DNA from: Nymphaea colorata
Taxonomy: Eukaryota > Streptophyta > Magnoliopsida > Nymphaeales > Nymphaeaceae
Length of the DNA: 64,000 nucleotides
Assembly: GCF_008831285.2 (NCBI RefSeq)
Contig: NC_045149.1
Coordinates: forward strand, 1,056,001-1,120,000
Direction: 5' to 3'
Below are positions 1-11,447 of this stretch, piece after piece (positions within the stretch are counted from its first letter, which is position 1; the number at the start of each line of letters is the position of its first letter). The notes under the pieces are model-generated. The model saw only the letters and a list, made by a program, of their open reading frames with translations, ran no database searches and was not told where the DNA came from. The position numbers and the translations under genes are program-made.

Positions 1-147
1 AAGAAAATTATCCATATGCATTGACATATCGTGGAACATCTCGTGGAGTGGTTCATCAGAAGCCCAATGATCGGTTGCTTTTAGAAGCTATCTCTTCGCT
101 GTTTCGCAGTGAAATTAATTATGATGTATTTGCAGAAGGCCCACAAA
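1..147 (+). CDS. Exon-like fragment of an unrecognised gene, cut by the window edge
   Basis: Reading from base 3, a 48-codon stretch is open and has ordinary protein-like composition (starts ENYPYALTYRG, ends YDVFAEGPQ). It ends at a good plant donor: the codon run is followed by A|GTAAGC, with the GT at 148-149, so the exon would end at 147 in phase 1. Without splicing, the frame closes at 165-167. No start codon is needed, because the frame is open to the left edge. I do not recognise the family, and I found no convincing next exon in the following 3 kb. It could be an exon of a gene lying mostly to the left, or a chance open frame. Confidence 0.4.
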
Positions 148-1235
148 GTAAGCACTCTGAATACTGAGTAGCAAGGTAAAAGATCAAAGAATTAAAAGAA
201 TAACATAACAAGGAACTATAAACAAGATGCTTTTCATCAATAGGCTCACAATGATAATCTAGATACAAACTCTAGGCCTACATCCTTATTCAAATCCATA
301 TTCTACATGAATCTATTCCAGTGGATGCAGGCAGTCACACTAATAATCATTTTGAAAAATCCTGAAAATTGGCAGCAGAGCTAGAATTGTAGGGCATTTG
401 GGTTTCAAAGAGAGATCTACTAACTACAGCATTGCGTGTGGGTATGTTCCATCAGATGCTGTATTGCAGATTCTAGATGGCTAGAGTAGTGGTTGACCTG
501 TCATGGTTGTCAAAGGGCAATGGATAACACCTAGTGATCTGATCGAAAAACACAACAAAATTGTTGAACTCAATCCATATTTCTTTCCATGGAAAGAGAT
601 AAAGACTCCACATCAACATAACGAATTCTCTTCTCATGGTTTAAGTTCATGGTTGTCTGTCAATATATGCAAAACTTCACCAAATAATGACACAATATGC
701 TTATATAGATGCTTTATCAGCCTGATTATAAAAGGCACAGTTAGGGATGTGGCAGCTATTCCAGGTTGTTGAGTTCTGATAGAGACCCTTATTATATTGT
801 CAACATAGCCCACTACACCCGACATAGATAAGATAGGCTCAACAGTATTACCAATGATTTCACTTGTAACATATTAATTATAAAAAATTATTAACATGAA
901 TGGGTGTATAGGACATTAAGCACTTGTATGGGTCGTACTGCTGCTGCTAGAAACCATGAAAAAAGACAGGCGACACTGAGGTGAGCTTCCAGGATCTTTT
1001 CAAATACTATCACACAACACGCCAAATAATAAAAACAATGAAATAATGCACAATACAAAATTATTGAACAAAGATTAAATCGGATGATTTATCATGCACC
1101 CAATGAACTATCCTTATTTTTTCTCCTTTCTTGATACACAGGAACATATAATTATAGAACAAGGAATTTTCCATATCTATGTGGGTGTCCAACTGTGAAC
1201 ATCCATGTGAGTGAGAAAGCAATCAAGACAAGGAC

Positions 1236-1276
<41 letters not shown>

Positions 1277-3215
1277 GTAGGTATGGGGCATTATGTTGGG
1301 ATACCTTAACTAATGAATATCGTGATAAACATTCGAGCTGTAGCCCTCACATAATCACAAAGAACATCCAAAACAACATATGGCTTTTGAGATGTAGCTG
1401 CATTGTCTAAATACACCAGGCTGGAACCATTCACCTCGTATAAAATTTATGTAGTCACTAACAAATCGAAAATGAGAAATCAATCCTCGACCAAGTAGAG
1501 GCCTCTTGGAACATCCAGCAGACAATTCAGAATCATATACAGTCACATGTAAATTAAAATAAAGGTGGGGAAAGAGGGAGGGGGCATAAACCATTTTTAA
1601 ACAAGTATTGAAACGTTTAAGAATCCAGAGGGCTGAAGGCCTCAGCTGATTCTTTTATTACAAATATACTAGATGAAAGATTTTAACTACAGCTAGAACG
1701 AAACTAAGAATAAAGATGAAACAGATGAAATTTATATAACTCATAAAAACAAGATTAGGTGAAGCCAAGTACACACCACTGGAGCAGCAATTGCTGCCAG
1801 CATGACATCAAGATCCAAATCAAGGCCAGACATGAGATAAATATAAAAGCATGAAACCGTATGGCAGAAACATAGAGATGCTAGGGTTCTTTAAACGATA
1901 TCCACTTTAATAGGAGCAGCACAAAAACATGGAATAAGTGATGACGGAACAGATTCATAGAAATTTTGAGTTGGACATGCCTAGACTGGACAAACATTTG
2001 TGCAGTTAGAAGGGCCTCCAGAAGATTCCACATTATCATCAGGATGGGGTCCACAAAATTGTGTGACCTTGAGCTGGTTGGCACTTGAACTCAAAAGATT
2101 CTTTGTAGCCTAAGTTATTCAAACAAATGCAATCAAATAAGACATATTGTATGTTAAATGTGAAATTTATCTAAATGAAAAACAATAAAACTGGTCCTGT
2201 AAATTGAAAAGTAAACACACTGTAATCAAAAGGTTCTTGCTTAATGGCCCTACCAAAATGAGGACTTCTATGGAGAAGTCATAAGAATCATGCAGGAAGA
2301 AGCATGGACATCATTTATTCAAATTTCCCATGCGTAGACAAGCAACAAAAAGCTCTCTTTTTTTGTTAACAGCCCCTAAGCCACTGAGAGCATAGTAATT
2401 CATAACACCAATGCATAGACAAGCAACAAAAACTCAATTTATTTATAACATTCCCTCAGCCACTCATAATGTAATGATTCATAACACGGTATTGAGTGGC
2501 ATCACTAGATTGGACAAATCATAACTCTCAGCTAAATCACCCCAGAACCATAGACTAAATTGAAGTTAAAACTTTGGTCTAGACATGTAAACATGAAATC
2601 AGTGGAAAAAAGAGAGTTGCATGCGATTGCTAGATAAGATAAGCTTCTCCCAGTATCTTGAATCTCCTTTCCATGGTTCTCAAGAAGTGAACAAGTAAAT
2701 CTATGTGTTTGTTTTTGTGTGCTTCGTAGGTAAGTGTGCTTTAGCTGGAACAATCAGATCTTGTACTAGGTAAACAGCCAAAATTATTAAGCTCCCCTAA
2801 CTGCAGTAATTTTTCACAAGTCTATCATTCTAAAGGGCTAGAAAAAAATGGCTTAAGATTTCTGTAATTCTGATCCTCAGTAGAAAAGCAATTTACCCAT
2901 GGAAAACAAAAAAAGGAGCAAGACAGTACACTATTCAAAGTTATACCACCGACCAGCAAAGAGAAAATTTTAGGTTCATGAGACCAACTAGATAAGCAGT
3001 ATTTACCAATTTTCCTTCTTTCTTTGACATTTTTTTCTAAAATTACTTCAGCAGTTAAAATTTAATCTGACCACGAAGAAAAAAAAAAACTTTCTAGTTA
3101 TGTTAGTTACTAATATTGAAGAAGACTAATCTACATTAATTCATGATATTTCTCACGTCAAGAATAATGTTGTGATCATTACTATGCAATACTCATCAGT
3201 AGCATCATTCTATTT
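148..3215. other. Intronic or intergenic AT-rich DNA, nothing recognised
   Basis: Short, overlapping open frames on both strands show no recognisable domain. The stretch holds one GA microsatellite (listed separately) and otherwise unremarkable AT-rich sequence. If the exon at 1-147 is real, part of this is its downstream intron. Confidence 0.5.
1238..1273. repeat. (GA)n microsatellite
   Basis: An uninterrupted run of GA dinucleotides, about 18 units, is visible directly. Confidence 0.95.
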
Positions 3216-3220
3216 CTACC

Positions 3221-3460
3221 TGTAGAAATAATAGACGCGCAACAACAGAAGATCGAACACAAATGTAACGTGGAACACCCTCAACTAGAGGGAAAAAACC
3301 ACGGGTGAGGAGGTCTGGTGCCCACTAGCCGCCAGACTCTCTCTCTCTTTGAAACTTCATTAACACTAAAGATTAGGGTTTACAATGGTGTAAGTATGCC
3401 AAAACCAGGACATACTGGATCGGGTCCAGACCCGGACCCATACATCAAGATCTGTCAACA
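3221..3460 (-). repeat. 3' LTR of copia element 1
   Basis: This 240-bp direct repeat pairs with 7780-8019. It begins TGTAGAAATA and ends TCTGTCAACA on the plus strand. The flank just outside it is CTACC. The stop codon of the RT-RNase H frame (3455-3457) lies inside its edge. Confidence 0.95.
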
Positions 3461-4804
3461 CTCCCCCTCAAGTTGGACATACATATCAAACATGCCCAAC
3501 TTGGATACATTTCTCTTGAATGAAGTTGAAGATAGAGCTTTCGTCAGAACATTAGCTGTTTGGTCTTCAGATCTCATGTAAGGAAGTACAAGTTCTTTAG
3601 CATCAATTCTCTCTCGAATGAAATGTTCGTCAATCTCAACATGCTTTGTTCTGTCATGAAGCACAGGGTTGTTGGCCAAGTTGATTGTAGACTTGTTATC
3701 GCAATACATCTTCATTGGTTCTTCAACCTTTATACCAATATCAGTCAACAATACTTTTAGCCACAAAAGCTCTGAAACTCCCATAGTCACTGTTCTGTAT
3801 TCTGCTTTAGCACTGGAACAAGAACAAACATCTTGCTTTTTACTTCTCCACACTATGAGATTCCCTCCCAAATAAATACAATAGCCAGAGGTAGACCTCC
3901 TAGTGTCAATACAGCCTGCCCAGTCTGCATCTGAATAACCTTCAATCCCAAGAGTGTCTTGCTTGACATACAAAAGACCTTTGCCAGGATTTCTCTTCAA
4001 GTAGCACAAGATCATGTCAATAGCCTTCAAGTGGGCATCCGTGGGAGCATGCATGAATTGACTCATCACATTCACAGCAAAGGTAATATCAGGTCTAGTG
4101 AGAGTAAGATAAATCAACTTCCCTACAAGACATTGATATCTTCTTTTGGCCTCTTCACAGAGAGGCTCCTCATCTCTAAGACTTAGCTTATGGCCAGCAT
4201 CTAGAGGAGTAGAAGCTGGTCTGCACCCTAATTTCCTGGTCTCCTTTAACAAATCTAGGGTGTACTTCTGTTGATTTAACACGAGGCTAGTCCCAGACCT
4301 AGCAATTTCAATGCCAAGGAAATATTTCAACTTACCAAGGTCCTTGAGATCAAACTCGATCGCCAACAGTTTCTTTAACTTAATTATTTCATCTTCATCA
4401 TCACCTGTGACAATCATATCATCAACATATACTAACAAAATAATAACTTTTTGTTCATTTCTCTTCACAAAGAGTGTATGATCTTCATTCCCTTGATGGT
4501 ATCCACATTGTCTCATGACAAGTCTAAGTCGTTCAAACCATACTCGAGGAGATTGCTTGAGCCCATATAAAGCTTTCCTTAGCTTGCAACATTTTTCAGG
4601 TTCCTCATATCCTGGAGGCATACACATATATACTTCCTCTTCAAGGTCTCCATTGAGAAATGCATTCTTGACATCAAGTTGGTACATCTTCCACTCATTT
4701 ATCACAGCTAAGGAGATAATGACTCTGACAGTCTTCATCTTCGCAACAGGAGCAAAGGTCTCCAAATAATCAATCTCATATTTCTGACTAAACCCCTTGG
4801 CCAC
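3455..4804 (-). pseudogene. Copia reverse transcriptase and RNase H (element 1)
   Basis: The 449-residue open frame starts inside the RT domain; an in-frame TAG at 4862-4864 separates it from the upstream part of the polyprotein. RT motifs are intact: LDVKNAFLNGDLEEEVYM near residue 43, ALYGLKQSPR near 79 and the catalytic YVDDM near 126. RNase H follows from about residue 290, with GYSDADWAG, an SSAKAEYR glutamate motif, MYCDNKS and KHVEIDEHFIRE. The frame closes just inside the 3' LTR. This is the best-preserved part of the element, but it has no start codon of its own and depends on a polyprotein whose upstream part is broken. Reverse transcription and template RNA removal in the virus-like particle are its family roles. 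Confidence 0.93.
3461..3476 (-). other. Polypurine tract of copia element 1
   Basis: On the minus strand the bases just before the 3' LTR read TTGAGGGGGAG, a typical plus-strand primer tract. It is also the coding sequence for the LEGE end of RNase H, as is common in plant copia elements. Confidence 0.85.
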
Positions 4805-4861
4805 AAGACGAGCTTTGTATCTTTCAACACTTCCATCTGGTTTGTACTTGATGATGTAGAC

Positions 4862-5347
4862 CTACTTAGATCCAACCAAGTGAGCCGCCTCAGGAATCTT
4901 TATAACTTCCCATGTCATGTTTCTTCTCAGAGCTTCCATCTCTTCTTGCATTGCATAAGTCCACTTGGGATCACTTTGAACCTCAGTAACATTCCTGGGA
5001 ATCATAGCCAAAGAAAGAGAAGATACAAAACATTTGTAGTTCATGCTCAGCCTAGAATATGAAACAAAGTTACCAATAGGATGTTGAGTACATGACCTGA
5101 CACCCTTTCGCAGGGCGATGAGAAGCTCTTCACTTGCAATAACAGTCTGAATCTCTTCTTCAACAGGTTGCTTCTGAGCATGACTTGGGTCATCCAGGGA
5201 AGGACTAACTGGATTGGGAGTAGAATTCTCACCACCTGTCATCTCTTCAGTATAGACTTTTCGCCTAGAGTAAACTTGCCCAAACAGACGATTGCATTCC
5301 TCTCCTGCCCTAGTAGAACACTCTCCATTTTTCTCTTGTTCAAGCAC
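4862..5347 (-). pseudogene. Copia integrase tail / RT start, proximal duplicate copy
   Basis: This frame encodes the poorly conserved linker between integrase and RT, ending in the start of RT (MQEEMEALRRNMTWEV, then HLVGSK). It stops at an in-frame TAG (4862-4864), after which the same frame continues into RT. It is the 3'-side copy of a 445-bp tandem duplication. The other copy has nearly the same protein, with substitutions such as ITL/IAL and VAE/VTE. Because 445 is not a multiple of three, the two copies lie in different frames. Confidence 0.85.
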
Positions 5348-5357
5348 CTCGATAGAA
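4916..5357. repeat. Tandem duplication, copy 1 (period 445 bp)
   Basis: The run starting CATGTTTCTTCTCAG at 4916 recurs at 5361. Similarity continues to the AAGCACCTCRATAGAA run at about 5341-5357 and 5786-5802. The copies differ by scattered substitutions, so the duplication is not brand new. Confidence 0.9.
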
Positions 5358-6272
5358 GGTCATGTTTCTTCTCAGGGCTTCTATCTCTTCTTGCATTGCA
5401 TAAGTCCACTTGGGATCACTTTGAGTCTCAGCAACATTCCTGGGAATCATAGCCAAAGAAAGAGAAGATACAAAACATTTGTAGTCCTTGCTCAGTCTAA
5501 AATATGAAACAAAGTTACCAATAGGATGTTGAGTACATGACCTGACACCCTTTCGCAGGGTGATGGGAAGCTCTTCACTTGCAATAACAGTCTGAATCTC
5601 TTCTTCAACAGGTTGCTTCTGAGCACGACTTGGGTCATCCAGGGAAGGACTAACTGGATTGGGAGTAGAATTCTCACCACCTGTCATCTCCTCAATACAG
5701 ACTCTTCGCCTAGAGTAAACTTGCCCAAACAGACGATTGCATTCCTCTCCTGCCCCAGTAGAACACTCTCCATTTTTCTCTTGTTCAAGCACCTCAATAG
5801 AAAGACCAATGGATTCACGCCTGTAGTCTAAAAAATTTGTAAACAGAATTTTCTGACTCGAAGAATACTCTTCCTTTGACATAGAATTCTACCTCTGAAG
5901 ATGATTGTCACCAAAATAGGAAGCATGTTCAAGGAAAGTGACATCTTTGGTAACATAGGCACGACCAGTGGAAGGGTCCCGACACTTATACCCTTTTTGA
6001 GTGGGAGAATAACCTAGAAATATGCCCTTAATAGACCTTGGATCAAGCTTTTTAATGTGAGAACTATGATTGTGAATAAAGCAAACACAGCCAAAGACTC
6101 TTGGTGGAAGAGAGAAAGATTCACGACTCCCCGGTAACATAGAGTGAAGCGTCTGCCCATTCAACACACGACTAGGCAAACGGTTTATAAGATACGCACT
6201 GATCAACACAGCATCCCCCCAATACCTTTTTGGAACATGACGTTGAAAAAGAAGAGCTCGAGTCATATTCAA
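5340..6272 (-). pseudogene. Copia integrase C-terminal half (element 1)
   Basis: Two abutting frames in the same register (6272-5889 and 5882-5340) are separated by a single TAG at 5889-5891. The first carries the end of the integrase core and the copia C-terminal signature (KRYWGDAVLISAYLINRLPS, then GCVCFIHNHS, KGIFLGYSPTQKGYKC and VTKDVTFLEHASYF). The second is the acidic linker towards RT and ends at the duplication breakpoint. Integrase would insert the cDNA into chromosomal DNA, but this copy is broken by the stop, the duplication and an upstream frameshift. Confidence 0.9.
5361..5802. repeat. Tandem duplication, copy 2 (period 445 bp)
   Basis: Second copy of the 4916-5357 unit. The duplication breaks the pol frame, since the upstream protein runs into out-of-frame sequence (TFYRGA) at 5340. 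Confidence 0.9.
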
Positions 6273-6850
6273 TAATTGACGATTCTTTCATTCAGCAACT
6301 CCATTTTGAGGAGGAGTATAACTACAGGAAATCTCATGAACAATTCCTTTTTTTTGAAAGAAGCTATAACAGACTGACACATATACTCACGAGCATTGTC
6401 AGATCGAAAAGTCTTAACAGATGCTCCATATTGAGTTTCCACATAAGCAATGAAAGTCTCTATGGCAGTAGGAACTTCACTACGGTCTTTCAACAAGTAG
6501 ACAATAGTGTTGCGAGAACAATCATCTATAAAGGTGATAAAATACTGAAAACCATGATAAGAAGGAATCCCTGAAGGCCCCCACACATCAGAATGAATCA
6601 TGGCAAATACCTCATTAGACCGATGGCTAGACAAAGGGTATGAAGCCCTAACATGTTTGGCCAGGTGACAGACATCACAGAACACCATAGTCATATCTAA
6701 CCTGGAACATAAATCAGGAAACAGCTGTCTAAGAATTCCAAAAGGCAGGTGTCCAAGGCGCTCATGCCAACGTAGAATCAATTGAAGGGACTCCTCTTTG
6801 TCCTTCGTTGCTTGACTGACTTCCGTCATGAGAGCCTGAGCAGTACGCAT
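6269..6850 (-). pseudogene. Copia pre-integrase zinc finger and integrase core (element 1)
   Basis: The frame holds the HHCC zinc-binding region (WHERLGH, then CDVCHLAKH) and the first two catalytic aspartates of the DDE core, in IHSDVWGPS and FRSDNAREY. A frameshift close to 6300 turns the region of the third catalytic residue into unrelated sequence (MELLNERIVNY), while the correct frame resumes in the neighbouring segment. Another shift near 6870 separates it from the protease. Confidence 0.9.
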
Positions 6851-6869
6851 AGGTAAACGATATAGCCCG

Positions 6870-7316
6870 TCAGAAGTCAGACCAATCCTTCCCTGTCACC
6901 AAGTCCTGCATAACACAGCGATCAGCAGAAAAAATAAGTTCGCAATTCAACTCTTTCGTGATCTTGCTAACCGACAAGAGGTTCAAGGGAAGATGGGGAA
7001 CATGTAGAGCATTGTGGACAAAGAACTTGTTCAAAAGTGGGAGACTCCCTTTCCCAGCCACAGAGATAGAGGAACCATCAGCAAGAGAAACACGTTCTTT
7101 TCCTGACGAAAGCTTATACCCATGAAAGACTTTAGGATCGCCGGTCATGTGGTGAGTAGTGCCACTGTCGATGATCCACTCTCCCATAGGGGAATCCACC
7201 ATCACGTCGATCGAACACCCAAATTTCTCCTGCAGTGACAAAGGGCAGCCACGGCAATTGGGAGCACGCAGCAACTGGCGTGAGCAGAGGTGTTGGAACT
7301 CTACAGCAGATCCCAC
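6870..7316 (-). pseudogene. Copia aspartic protease (element 1)
   Basis: The frame contains the active-site motif DSGTTHHMTGD near residue 51 and the usual downstream block LHVPHLPLNLLSVSKI, both typical of copia protease. It runs straight upstream into GC-rich leader instead of a gag with a CCHC knuckle, so the protein that would be cleaved is missing. Confidence 0.88.
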
Positions 7317-7767
7317 AGGAGAACAATGATGCAGGGAGTAGAGGCAGCGCTAGATGGAAAGGCAACACTGAATCAAACGAACAGGAACCGTCGGGCGGTG
7401 CAGAGACAGAGGGGCGTCGGGCAACAACAGGAAGCAAGAGAGGCGTCAGGCGAGTAACGACTAGAACCGTGCGGCAGAGAGAAGAGGATCGGCAGGCAGA
7501 ACTGAGCAAAATTGGCGACGCTGAGTGGGGCGACGGTGGAGGAGAATACCACAGCGGCAGTCTCCATCTGTGGCAGTATACAGCAGCGGTGATGTCTAGC
7601 GGTAGCACTGGTGTCAGGCAGAAGGACAACAACAGCGGAAACAGAGAGAGACGCCAATGGGATGCCGGAACTTCACGGCGGCGGCAGCAGCAGGGGCAGC
7701 AGCAGCGAGTGAGGGAACTGTCAGGACCAGAACTTCACGATCGCCAAAAAATTTCCCAAACTCGTTG
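7317..7767 (-). other. Leader of copia element 1, gag missing
   Basis: Between the primer site and the protease there are only about 450 bp. No gag core and no CCHC knuckle can be read in any frame. The sequence is GC-rich and serine/proline-coding in the minus frames, like an untranslated leader. I infer that a deletion removed gag and joined leader to protease. Confidence 0.6.
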
Positions 7768-7779
7768 GCTCTGATACCA
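7768..7779 (-). other. Primer-binding site of copia element 1 (initiator Met tRNA)
   Basis: The minus strand reads TGGTATCAGAGC directly after the 5' LTR with no spacer. This is the standard plant primer site complementary to the 3' end of initiator methionine tRNA, and it fixes the element's orientation. Confidence 0.92.
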
Positions 7780-8019
7780 TGTAGAAATAATAGACGCGCA
7801 AGAACGAAAGATCGAACACAGATGTAACGTGGAAAACCTTCAACTAGAGGGAAAAAACCACGGGTGAGGAGGTCTGCTGCCCACTAGCCGCCAGACTCTC
7901 TCTCTCTTTGAAACTTCATTAACACTAAAGATTAGGGTTTACAATGGTATAAGTATGCCAAAACCAGGACATACTGGATCGGGTCCAGACCCGGACCCAT
8001 ACATCAAGATCTGTCAACA
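7780..8019 (-). repeat. 5' LTR of copia element 1
   Basis: This 240-bp partner of 3221-3460 shows about eight substitutions by eye. It is followed by the second CTACC target duplication at 8020-8024. Confidence 0.95.
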
Positions 8020-8024
8020 CTACC

Positions 8025-11000
8025 AATGCAGACAAAAGGGATAGGGGAAACCTAGGTAAGCCGCCTAGTCAGATGAAAGGAAAAGGGAAATAGGAAAACC
8101 AAAAAGGACAAACTGGTTTTTTTAAATACTTTAGAAAACCATAAAAGCAAATGGCAAAACAGTGTCATCATCGTCATCATCATCATCTCGCTCTCTCTGT
8201 CCCACCTCTTTTATATTTATCACATCTTCATATTAACATAATCAAAAGTCATGTGCTTATCACAAATGTTTACACCGTTTTAGCCCCTTTCAAATGTCAC
8301 TGGATGTGCTTATGAGTAAAAAGACAATCCAAGAAACAAGGCATTTGTGAGGAAAACAACAGATTTTCTTTTAGCTCACTGTAACAAACAACAAAAGCCA
8401 AAAAAAAAAAATCTTCGTGAAAACATTTTCTCAGTGAAAGTAAAAATTCAAATTCCATGCGGCCAACGTGGATCCTTCCATCCTACTTGTCACGCATTTT
8501 CCAGAATCTTTTGCAAATTTCAAGTAAATTAGGAAATATCGGCAAAAATGAATATCATACAATCACGATACTTTCATGAAATTTTCATGATTTTTTATGA
8601 ACTTTCATTTTTTTATCTTTTTATCATTTTTAAGATATTTTTGCTTTTCAAAATTTTCAAAAATTCTTTTGTGGAATGTCCCAAGAAAGACAAGCTGAAA
8701 ATTAACTTAGAAAAACTAGTCCATATTCTCGACAACAGTATCAAGCTAGCTGAGAACTAGTTATACTTCAAAGATGCAAGGGCTGCCCGGGCACTCAAAT
8801 CATGTTGATATCCCAGGCAGGCCTAGAAAGAAAGAAGGAAAATTGTAAGAATGATTAACCAATATGAATGAGGGAGAGAAAGAGAGACCAAATCCTGAAA
8901 TTGGAAACAAACCGGGCCTTCCTCTCGAACACTAACGGCTCATATCCTCCTGAACCTTAACGACCCACAAAGGTACGCTTGAACAATGAACTCACGAGTT
9001 CTTTCCCTATTCTCAAAAATCTATATACTACACACCCTTAAATTTCAAAGAAAACAATGCCAAAAAGGATAATAAGCTATAACCAATAAAATGCATGCAT
9101 TGAGTCTCCCACCTCTTCATACCTATGCCATATGTCAACTGAGGAGAATTTCAGCAAGCTGAATGATTAATTGAAATGGTGCTTCACAATCCAAAGGTCG
9201 ATTTCACCCTTAATATAGGCAAACATGTATATATGATTGGATGTCACTTTGAAAGCGATCGAAAAAGATATCCCTCTCTTGAAACTAAGAAGCATAATTA
9301 TGCCAGCTTATTTATATAGTCAAAGAGTAGTAGGGTAGCCGACACCCATAATTCCAAATTCTGATTCTGCCTCATGCACAAACCGCACGCTACTAAGTTA
9401 CATTGGCTTGGATTAAAAAACACAAGCCCAGTATTTCCACTTGACACAAGATTCAAAATCAGATCCCCCAACTGTGCCCTGGAATCACAAGTTTTTTTGT
9501 TTATCCCAATTTCTTGTGGCATTTAAGAATTAAGATGAAATCCCCAAGGTAAGTCAAGATCACCACACTGTGTGAGAACAACACCATAAGGAAGCTGAAC
9601 CAGCAGAATGTGAATAGCATACAACTAATTAACGTGAAGCAAAAGTTGAAGCATAAGTTGAAATCAGTCCCTTTGGATAGGTCTGTCTGGATCGACTTTC
9701 AAACTATAATTTCAATGGCCACCTATGTAGCCAAAAACTCTGCATCCGTTGAAAGAGGTTAAAGGGACTGAGCCTTTACCATACGGAAGATGCATCTGCC
9801 TGGTTGTGCAACACACATTCTAATACTAAAGTACGGTACTTCAAATGCAACTTGAAAGGGTAGAAAAAAAGGAAAGAATGCGAAAATCTCTTATCGAGGA
9901 AGAAGAAACTTTACCTGATGAATCGAGTTTTACCTGATGAATCGTGCTCATGTGGCCATCGGGAGTATGCTAAAATTAAACTAGAGATATTCAATCTTCA
10001 ATACTAAAAAGCTAGTTGACCTAGCTAGGAAAGATCCAAACCACTCTAATTAAACAGAGAATACAACCAGCACAAACCAAAATGACCAACTTACTAGCAA
10101 CAAGATCAGGCTCCCTGCAATTCCAACAAACAAACTTGGTATCAGAAGCAAGGTGCCTGCACAAGGCAAAATAAAACTAAATTATGAAACGCATCGATCA
10201 AACGGTACAGAGGTTGGGGAAAAGGTGAAAAGTGGTTCTCTTTAGTAGCAATCCCCAGGAAGGCCACAGTTGTTGCAGACGGACACATTTGGGGCAGTCC
10301 CTAGCATAATGTCCAGGACGCTGCTTCGCCTGGAAGAATTGAAGACAAGTTGAGTAGATCACCAAGGATACCCGGATGAATGGAAGAACGGAGCAATGCT
10401 TTCGCAACAGAACTAAGAGTCCTATAAATATAGGAGGAGATGGATGTTAATCTAAGAATTAACAGTAAAAAGGTGTTGAGGACATCTAACATTACAGCAC
10501 TAAAAACAATATATCAGATGTATATAAAGCGTGCGCTGTGCACTTTTTTCCCTATAAACGGAAGACACCAATTCTATCTAAGAGTGTATGGTTCGCTCTG
10601 CAACAATGCAGACTGAACATTCGATACCAAGGGGTTCAAGAATATTGTGCATGTTTGGGAGAGCAATCATAGACAAGAAAAAAGACACATTTTTATACGC
10701 CATCATTGGTTTCGAATTCCACTAATTTTTCCAGTAGAACAGGGTTGACGGATAAGAATCTTCCAAATTAATCAGACCTTGATCAACTTTATATGGCCAA
10801 AATCCAGGAAAAATAGCCTCTGGTTTGCGTCTGGTTTTTCCATCATACGCTACGACGTTATGGCAAGGAGTAACAGGACGACTTTACACAAAGTTCTCTG
10901 TGCCTTCCACTGCCGTCACTTCTCTTAGAATCACCAATACCAACAACCATACTTCCTTCTAGCACATCGAAGAGATTAAATGTCTCTCCGCTCGCTCCCT

Positions 11001-11442
11001 GGATCGGCACAAGTGATGACATGTATGAAAAGGGAAAAAAAATCCAGAACAAGAGATTAGGGCAGCAGAGATGGAGCCCATCAATTTGCAGTGAGCAAAT
11101 GAGAGCGGGTGAGATTTTAGGCATAGTGTTTGCAAACCGAGCAAAGATGGTTAAATTGATTGGGAGAGAGGGCAAAGATCATGGAGAGATCAAGAAAGAG
11201 ATAAAGAGATGCAGAGGGAATCAAGAGGCAAAGGGAGAGAGGTTGACCACAAGTGATCGATCCTTGAGTGCTTAAGATGCTTTGATTCCAGCAAAATCTC
11301 GATCGTTGGTCATCACCCTAACAGTTTGTCCCCTCTGCTATCTCTCTCTCCCCAAATTTTGTTATATATTTTCATTTTAATCGGCTCTCTCTCTCTTTCC
11401 AGACCATCTTCTTGAACAATCTCCACCTGTATCTCCACGAAA
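8025..11442. other. Intergenic DNA with a few short repeats
   Basis: No intact gene is recognised. It contains a CAT-type trinucleotide run (8166-8188), two copies of TTACCTGATGAATCG 19 bp apart (9911-9945), a zinc-knuckle remnant (listed separately) and CT-rich stretches near 11340-11400. A 105-codon minus-strand frame at 10858-11175 has no recognisable motif. Confidence 0.5.
10242..10330 (-). pseudogene. CCHC zinc-knuckle remnant (GIS2/CNBP-like), frameshifted
   Basis: On the minus strand one frame reads RPGHYARDCP and the next frame reads VSVCNNCGLPG. Together they match the repeated zinc-knuckle pattern of plant CCHC nucleic-acid-binding proteins of the GIS2/CNBP type. The two halves are in different frames, consistent with one extra base in the AAATGTG run. 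The next knuckle has lost its histidine (GDC) and ends at a stop, and the first cysteines are missing upstream. I infer a short dead gene fragment. A retroelement gag knuckle is less likely, because the repeated knuckle spacing fits a multi-knuckle protein. Confidence 0.5.
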
Positions 11443-11447
11443 CCCTC

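Larger units (their letters stand above)
3221..8019 (-). mobile_element. Ty1/copia LTR retrotransposon, complete ends, gag-less
   Basis: The element is 4.8 kb and reads on the minus strand. Both 240-bp LTRs are present (TG...CA ends), and the same 5-bp sequence CTACC lies just outside each end (3216-3220 and 8020-8024), a perfect target-site duplication. An initiator-Met primer site lies against the 5' LTR and a purine tract against the 3' LTR. The domain order protease, integrase, reverse transcriptase, RNase H defines Ty1/copia. No gag domain is seen between the primer site and the protease, where only about 440 bp of GC-rich leader remains. Coding is broken by frameshifts, stops and a 445-bp tandem duplication, so it cannot act on its own. 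By eye the LTRs differ at about 8 of 240 positions, so the insertion is fairly recent. It could still be mobilised in trans if its packaging signals survive; that is inference. Confidence 0.95.

Noticed and set aside
503-772. 89-codon plus frame downstream of the left-edge exon
   Set aside because: No domain, no phase link to the exon at 1-147 that I could defend.
7235-7774. 179-codon plus-strand frame over the copia leader
   Set aside because: It is antisense to the element, glycine/arginine-rich and has no domain, so it is a shadow of GC-rich leader.
10858-11175. 105-codon minus frame
   Set aside because: No recognisable motif, no splice or start support, and overlapping frames on the other strand.
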